From: DATEDA01 sp963827595
GTDB taxonomy: Bacteria; Pseudomonadota; Gammaproteobacteria; Burkholderiales; SG8-39
DNA length: 64,000 bases
Assembly (NCBI GenBank): GCA_963827595.1
Contig: CAWHBT010000003.1
Span: 62,001-126,000 of the forward strand
Direction: 5' to 3'
Part shown: in pieces, positions 59,590 through 64,000 of the stretch
Numbering within the stretch: the stretch's first letter is position 1
Layout: each line of letters opens with the position of its first letter
Made by a program: the position numbers and the translations under genes
Notes under the pieces: model-generated
Seen by the model: only the letters and a program-made list of their open reading frames with translations
Database searches by the model: none
What the model was told of the DNA's origin: nothing

Positions 59590-62217
59590 ATGGTCGACGG
59601 CCACGCCGCTAGTTTCGCCGACCCGCTGCCCGACGCGATCCGGGCGGGGCGGGTTGCTGCGCTCTATCGCCAGGCGATTCCCGGCTTCTTCGTGACGGCC
59701 GCCGTGGCCGCGGTCTGCGTGGCCGTGCTCTGGGGTGCCGTCGACCGCGGACCGCTCGCGGCGTGGTTCGTGGCCGTCGTCGCAATCACGGCGGCCCGCT
59801 ATCTGCTCGTCCGCCGCCATCACGCCGCGGAGCGTCCCCCCGAGCAGGCTGGCCTCTGGGAGAACGCCTTCGCCGCGGGCGCGGCCGCGATGGGGGTCGC
59901 CTGGGGCGTGCTCGCCGCGTTGATCAACCCGGCGAGCTACACGCTGCAGGTCTTCGTTGCCTTCACGGTCGGCGGCATGGTGATCGGCGGCATGGGCGTG
60001 CTGTCGGCGAGCCGCCGGGCGTTCCTTTGGTTCGCGGTCCCGATGCTCGGCGCGCAGATCGCCGAGTTCCTCCTCCTCGGCGGGGACCTCTACCCGGCGA
60101 TGGGGCTGCTCGGATTGATCTTCCTCGCCGCCGTGCTCCGCGTCCACGCGGACCTCCACCGGACCGTCGTGCAGAGCATCGCGCAGGGGCTCGTCAACGA
60201 GCGGCTGCTCGCGGAGCAGCGGGGGCTGTTCAACGCCGCCACCGTCGGCATCGTCTTCCTGCGCGACCGCAAGGTCGTCGACTGCAACGCCCAGTTCGAG
60301 CGCATCGTCGGCTGGGCGCGTACCGAGCTGATCGGCGCGTCGAGCGGGCTGTGGTTCCCCGACGAGGCAAGCCGGGGGCTGGTGCTCGCGGAGAGCGAGG
60401 CGCGCATGGGTGCCGGGCATCCGCACCGGACCGAGCTCGAGCTCAAGCGCAAGGACGGTGGCCGTATCTGGTGCGACACGTCGTGGCAGGCGATCATCCC
60501 GCGACGGCCGGAGCTCGGGGTCGTGGCCGTGTATGCCGACATCACGGAACGCAAGCGCACCGGCGCGGCCTTGCGCGACAGCGAGGAGCGGCTCGAGCTC
60601 GCGATCCAGGCGTCGCAGAGCGGCCTGTGGGACTGGGACGTCGTGAACAACGTCCGGCACGTGTCCGACCGGTTCAAGGAGATTCTCGGGCTGCCGCACG
60701 AGGTCGATCTCGGCCGGAGCTTCCACCTCCCCGACCGGCTGCACCCCGACGACCGCGGGCGGGTGCTGGCCGCGGTCGACGCGACGGTCAACACCGGCGC
60801 GCCGTTCGACCAGGAAGCGCGCTTGCGACGCGCCGACGGCACCTACGTCTGGGTGCACGCCAAGGGCCACGCCGTGCGCGACGCGCGGGGGCGGGCGGTC
60901 CGCTTCGTCGGCTCGATCATCGACATTTCCGACCGCAAGCAGGTCGAGGAGCGCCTGCGCGAGAGCGAGAGCCACTTCCGTCACCTCGTCGAGACCGCGA
61001 ACGACCTCGTTTGGGCGGTGGATCGCGATGGCCGCTGGACCTACCTCTCGCCGCGCGCCACGCGGCAGATCTTCGGGTGCGAGCCGGAGGACATGCTGTG
61101 GGAGCAGCTCGTCGAGTCGCAGCCTGAAAACGAGCGTGAGCGGACCCACGCGATGCTCGCGCGGGTGCTCGGGGACGGCACCGCCTCGCATTTCGAGACC
61201 GTCCACGTCGACCGGAAAGGCCGGGAAGTGGTGCTGAGCCTCAACGCGACGCCGCTGCGGAGCGCCGGCGGCGCGATCGTCGGCGTCACCGGAACGGCGA
61301 CCGACATCACCGAACTCAAGCACAAGGAGGCGGAGCTCTCGGCCGCGCTCGCCGAGCAGCAGCTCCTGTTCGATTCGGTGTCCGAGGGCATCGTGCTGCT
61401 GCGGAACGGCACGGTGCACAAGTGCAACGCGAAGTTCGCCGCGATGCTCGGCTATGAGCCCGCGGGACTCGCCGGCCAGCCGTCGCTCGTGTGGTACGCG
61501 GATCCGACCGAATGGGAGCACGTCGGGCGCACCGCGCGCCTCGTCATGGCCCAGGGACGCGACCACGGGGGCGAGCTGCTGGTGAAGCGCAAGGACGGGA
61601 GCCAGTTCTGGTGCGACGTGCGCGGTCGCGCGCTCGATCCGCAGCGCGTCGACGAGGGCGCGATCTTCGTTTTCATCGACATCTCGGCGCGCAAGGAGCG
61701 CGAGAACCGCATCCAGCACCTGGCCGACCACGACGCGCTCACCGGCCTCCTCAACCGCCGCCTCCTCGAGGACCGCCTGCAGCAGTCGATCATCCTCGCG
61801 CGGCGGAACGACTCGATGGTGGCCGTGATGCTGATCGATCTCGACGGATTCAAGGCGGTGAACGACCAGTACGGCCATCTGATGGGCGACTACGTCCTGC
61901 GCACCGTCGCGAAGCGCCTCAAGGACTGCGTGCGCGAGTCCGACACCATCGCGCGCCTCGGCGGCGACGAGTTCGTGGTGCTGCTCTCGGGGCAGCGCTC
62001 GGCGGAGGACTCGAGCGTCGTCGCGGGGAAGATCCTCGGCGCCCTGACCGAGCCGGTGGCGGCCGGGGGCCGGCGGTTCGACGTCGGCGCGTCGATCGGC
62101 ATCAGCATCTTCCCGCGCGACGGCACCACCCCGGAGCAGCTGCTTAAGCACGCCGACGCCGCGATGTACCGGGTGAAGGAAGCGGGGAAGAACCGGTATC
62201 AGTTTTACTCTTCGTAG
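59590..62217 (+). CDS. Membrane-bound diguanylate cyclase with four PAS domains
   Basis: An 875-residue protein. Residues 1 to about 195 hold six hydrophobic segments of a MASE-like sensor (GFFVTAAVAAVCVAVLWG ... LGLIFLAAVLRV). Four PAS/PAC units follow at about 205-320, 330-455, 465-585 and 595-710 (for example GIVFLRDRKVVDCNAQFERIVGW and TDITELKHKEAEL at PAC ends). The GGDEF domain from about 715 has LIDLDGFKAVNDQYGH, an intact RLGGDEFVVLL (about residue 790) and an RxxD inhibitory site (RESD) five residues before it. It makes cyclic di-GMP and is probably feedback-inhibited. ATG 59590. There is no EAL domain. Confidence 0.93.
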   Translation: MVDGHAASFADPLPDAIRAGRVAALYRQAIPGFFVTAAVAAVCVAVLWGAVDRGPLAAWFVAVVAITAARYLLVRRHHAAERPPEQAGLWENAFAAGAAAMGVAWGVLAALINPASYTLQVFVAFTVGGMVIGGMGVLSASRRAFLWFAVPMLGAQIAEFLLLGGDLYPAMGLLGLIFLAAVLRVHADLHRTVVQSIAQGLVNERLLAEQRGLFNAATVGIVFLRDRKVVDCNAQFERIVGWARTELIGASSGLWFPDEASRGLVLAESEARMGAGHPHRTELELKRKDGGRIWCDTSWQAIIPRRPELGVVAVYADITERKRTGAALRDSEERLELAIQASQSGLWDWDVVNNVRHVSDRFKEILGLPHEVDLGRSFHLPDRLHPDDRGRVLAAVDATVNTGAPFDQEARLRRADGTYVWVHAKGHAVRDARGRAVRFVGSIIDISDRKQVEERLRESESHFRHLVETANDLVWAVDRDGRWTYLSPRATRQIFGCEPEDMLWEQLVESQPENERERTHAMLARVLGDGTASHFETVHVDRKGREVVLSLNATPLRSAGGAIVGVTGTATDITELKHKEAELSAALAEQQLLFDSVSEGIVLLRNGTVHKCNAKFAAMLGYEPAGLAGQPSLVWYADPTEWEHVGRTARLVMAQGRDHGGELLVKRKDGSQFWCDVRGRALDPQRVDEGAIFVFIDISARKERENRIQHLADHDALTGLLNRRLLEDRLQQSIILARRNDSMVAVMLIDLDGFKAVNDQYGHLMGDYVLRTVAKRLKDCVRESDTIARLGGDEFVVLLSGQRSAEDSSVVAGKILGALTEPVAAGGRRFDVGASIGISIFPRDGTTPEQLLKHADAAMYRVKEAGKNRYQFYSS

Positions 62218-62341
62218 CGCCGACCCCGCGCGTTGAAAGCGATCGGGATCACCGAGATCGCGCTGGAGAACGGCAAGGGCGCTGAAGCGTTGCTGTTCGA
62301 TTTGCCGTGAGCCGGCCCGGAGCGCCGGGCCAGGGGGAATC

Positions 62342-62746
62342 ATGACGACGAAGCTGCAGCACGTCTTCGCGCTGATCGGGCGGATTGCGCTGGCAGCGGT
62401 CTTCATCTTCGAGGGGATCCACAAGCTCACCAGCCTCGACGCCACGGCGGCGTACATGGCGCGCGGGGGGCTCCCGATGGTGCCGGCGCTGCTCGCGCTC
62501 AGCATCCTCGTCGAGCTCGGCGGTGGGCTCGCGATCGCGGTCGGCTGGAAGGCGCGCTGGGCGGCCGCCGCGATCGCGGTCTTCATCGTGCCGGTCACGC
62601 TCGTGTTCCACGTCCCGTTCGTCAGCGACGCGCAGGCGGGCGCGATGCAGACGATGCAGTCGCTGAAGAACCTGTCGATCTTCGGGGGCATGCTGCTCCT
62701 GGTCGCGTTCGGCCCGGGACGCTACAGCCTCGATCGGCGGGCATGA
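62342..62746 (+). CDS. DoxX family membrane protein
   Basis: A 134-residue protein with four membrane helices: ALIGRIALAAVFIFEGIHKLTSL, MVPALLALSILVELGGGLAIAVGW, AAAAIAVFIVPVTLVFHVPF and SLKNLSIFGGMLLLVAFGPGRYSLD. These are typical of DoxX/YqjF family subunits linked to quinone or redox functions. ATG 62342. The 124 bp before it include a 26-codon frame (62233-62310) in the frame of the cyclase, which I do not call. Confidence 0.9.
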   Translation: MTTKLQHVFALIGRIALAAVFIFEGIHKLTSLDATAAYMARGGLPMVPALLALSILVELGGGLAIAVGWKARWAAAAIAVFIVPVTLVFHVPFVSDAQAGAMQTMQSLKNLSIFGGMLLLVAFGPGRYSLDRRA

Positions 62747-62779
62747 CGCCGGGCGTCGCCGGCTGAACGCCCGGCCCGG

Positions 62780-64000
62780 ATGCTCCTCGTCGAACTCCTG
62801 GTCGCGTTGTTCGCGGCGGCGGTCGTCCTCGCCTGGCTCGCGCGCCGGGCGCACGTCCCTTACCCGATCGCGCTCGTCCTCGGCGGCGCCGCGCTGGCGT
62901 TCGTCCCGGGATTGCCCCGCTTCCCGGTCGACCCGAACCTGATCCTGGTCGTCGTGCTGCCGCCGGTCCTGTACCAGGCGGCGCTGTTGACGTCGTGGCG
63001 CGACTTTCGCGCCGACCTGGGGACGATCTCGTTCCTCGCGGTCGGGCTCGTCGTGGCGACGACCGTCGCGGTCGCGGCGACGCTCAAGTGGCTGGTGCCG
63101 GAGGTTCCGTGGGCGGCCGCGTTCGCGCTCGGCGCGATCGTCTCGCCGCCCGACGCGGTGGCGGCGACGGCGGTGCTCTCGCGCCTGAACATGCCGCGGC
63201 GGATCGTGACCATCCTCGAGGGCGAGAGCCTCGTGAACGATGCCTCGGGCCTGGTGCTCTACCGGTTCGCCGTGGCCGCGGTGCTCACCGGGGCGTTCTC
63301 GATCCCGCAGGCGGCGCTGCAGTTCGTGCTCATCGCCGCCGGCGGCATCGCCGTCGGCGTGGCGCTCGGGCGACTGTTCGTCGCGATCCACCGGCAGCTC
63401 GGCGACACACTGGTCGAGATCGTGCTGTCGCTCGTGCTGCCGTACGCGGCCTACCTGATCGCCGAGACCGTGCACGCTTCGGGCGTACTCGCCGTGGTCG
63501 CCGCCGGGCTCGTCCGCGGGCGCTATGCGCGGGAGGCGTTCTCGCCCGAGGCCCGGATCGTCGCGCAGTCGGTCTGGACCGTGGTCGTGTTCCTGATGAA
63601 CTGCTTCGTCTTCATCCTGATCGGGCTCCAGCTGCCGGCGATCGTGTCAGGGCTCGGGGGGCGTTCGGTGAGCGAGGCGATCGGCGTCGGCGTGGTCCTG
63701 AGCCTGCTCGCGATCGCGGTGCGGTTGGCGTGGGTCTTTCCGGGCGGCTATCTGGCCCGCCTCCTCGCCCCGAGGCTCAGCGGGCCCGGGCCGTCGCCGC
63801 CGTGGCAGCGGGTGCTGGTCGTGGGGTGGTCGGGCATGCGCGGGATCGTCTCGCTCGCCGCCGCCCTCGCGCTGCCGCTCGCCACCCATGGCGGCGCACC
63901 GTTCCCGGAGCGCGATCTCCTGGTGTTCCTCGCCTTCGTGGTGATCCTCGTCACGCTGGTGGTGCCCGGACTGACGCTCGCGCCGCTCGCGCGCCTGCTC
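62780..64000 (+). CDS. CPA1 family Na+/H+ antiporter (3' truncated)
   Basis: The frame runs open from ATG 62780 to the window end (407 codons visible). It is a monovalent cation:proton antiporter-1 family protein with about twelve helices. Family signs are LVVVLPPVLYQAALLTSWRDFR, GAIVSPPDAVAATAVL with the key aspartate and EGESLVNDASGLVLYRFA. Typical full length is about 500-550 residues, so a C-terminal part with a cytoplasmic tail is missing. It follows doxX by 33 bp. Confidence 0.93.
   Translation, partial: MLLVELLVALFAAAVVLAWLARRAHVPYPIALVLGGAALAFVPGLPRFPVDPNLILVVVLPPVLYQAALLTSWRDFRADLGTISFLAVGLVVATTVAVAATLKWLVPEVPWAAAFALGAIVSPPDAVAATAVLSRLNMPRRIVTILEGESLVNDASGLVLYRFAVAAVLTGAFSIPQAALQFVLIAAGGIAVGVALGRLFVAIHRQLGDTLVEIVLSLVLPYAAYLIAETVHASGVLAVVAAGLVRGRYAREAFSPEARIVAQSVWTVVVFLMNCFVFILIGLQLPAIVSGLGGRSVSEAIGVGVVLSLLAIAVRLAWVFPGGYLARLLAPRLSGPGPSPPWQRVLVVGWSGMRGIVSLAAALALPLATHGGAPFPERDLLVFLAFVVILVTLVVPGLTLAPLARLL

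Noticed and set aside
62233..62310. Twenty-six-codon frame (LKAIGITEIALENGKG...) after the diguanylate cyclase
   Set aside because: Protein-like composition suggests a gene remnant, but it has no start signal beyond a TTG, and I cannot identify the parent gene.
58894..62691. A 1265-codon antisense frame across the diguanylate cyclase
   Set aside because: Same GC-driven effect; no recognisable domain and it overlaps three real genes.

Overview
The window is high-GC (about 68-70 % by eye), densely coded DNA. The gene content suggests a betaproteobacterium, probably Burkholderiales. Supporting features are several Bug/TctC-type tricarboxylate-binding proteins, the order glyA-nrdR-ribD-...-ribE, a PHA-granule phasin, a PEP-CTERM exosorted protein, GluQRS and a short PutA. 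This placement is inference; no rRNA or tRNA gene lies in the window to settle it. No intergenic stretch exceeds 300 bp, and no IS element, phage gene or CRISPR array was seen.

Bases 1-26,130 are accessory catabolism and molybdenum-hydroxylase biology. Cox-type accessory genes are scattered here: coxG at 1.4 kb, coxE at 2.4 kb, coxD at 7.5 kb and a XdhC/CoxI-type factor at 22.7 kb. They are mixed with two malate/lactate-dehydrogenase (Ldh/AllD) family enzymes, a thiol-dioxygenase-like cupin, a NodB-type deacetylase and solute-binding proteins. A form II CoxSLM-type hydroxylase sits at 18.8-22.4 kb on the minus strand. The most unusual block is 9,571-14,236: an isoquinoline-oxidoreductase-type pair ([2Fe-2S] subunit plus Tat-exported Mo subunit) runs directly into soxX-soxY-soxZ-soxA, with gaps of -4 to +12 bp and no soxB or soxCD in the window. 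A Bug-type binding protein follows.

Bases 26,145-39,840 hold a DUF2917/LysR divergent pair whose LysR gene overlaps putA, an M61 glycyl aminopeptidase, a PP2C phosphatase divergent from a histidine phosphatase, a TetR gene behind a large palindrome, a TRAP transporter (dctPQM) with a shikimate/quinate-dehydrogenase-like gene, and a threonine/serine dehydratase.

Bases 40,050-64,000 are mainly housekeeping: a TPMT-type methyltransferase overlapping rtcB, glyA-nrdR-ribD, ribE, hrpA, a MoaB/Mog-domain protein, phasin, gluQ, a four-PAS diguanylate cyclase, DoxX and a CPA1 antiporter cut by the window end. Between ribD and ribE, on the opposite strand, lies a single 709-codon frame encoding arginase fused to ornithine aminotransferase. 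Its product, glutamate semialdehyde, is a substrate of the PutA encoded 15 kb away.

About sixteen frameshifts are visible, all left of 38.3 kb: coxG tail, a solute-binding protein, the Mo subunit at 10 kb, a Bug gene, a LysR gene, the CoxM-type subunit, M61, dctP and aroE. Fourteen are single extra bases, often in G/C runs, and two are single missing bases. They may be assembly errors or real decay. I annotate each such gene across its full span and give the break positions.
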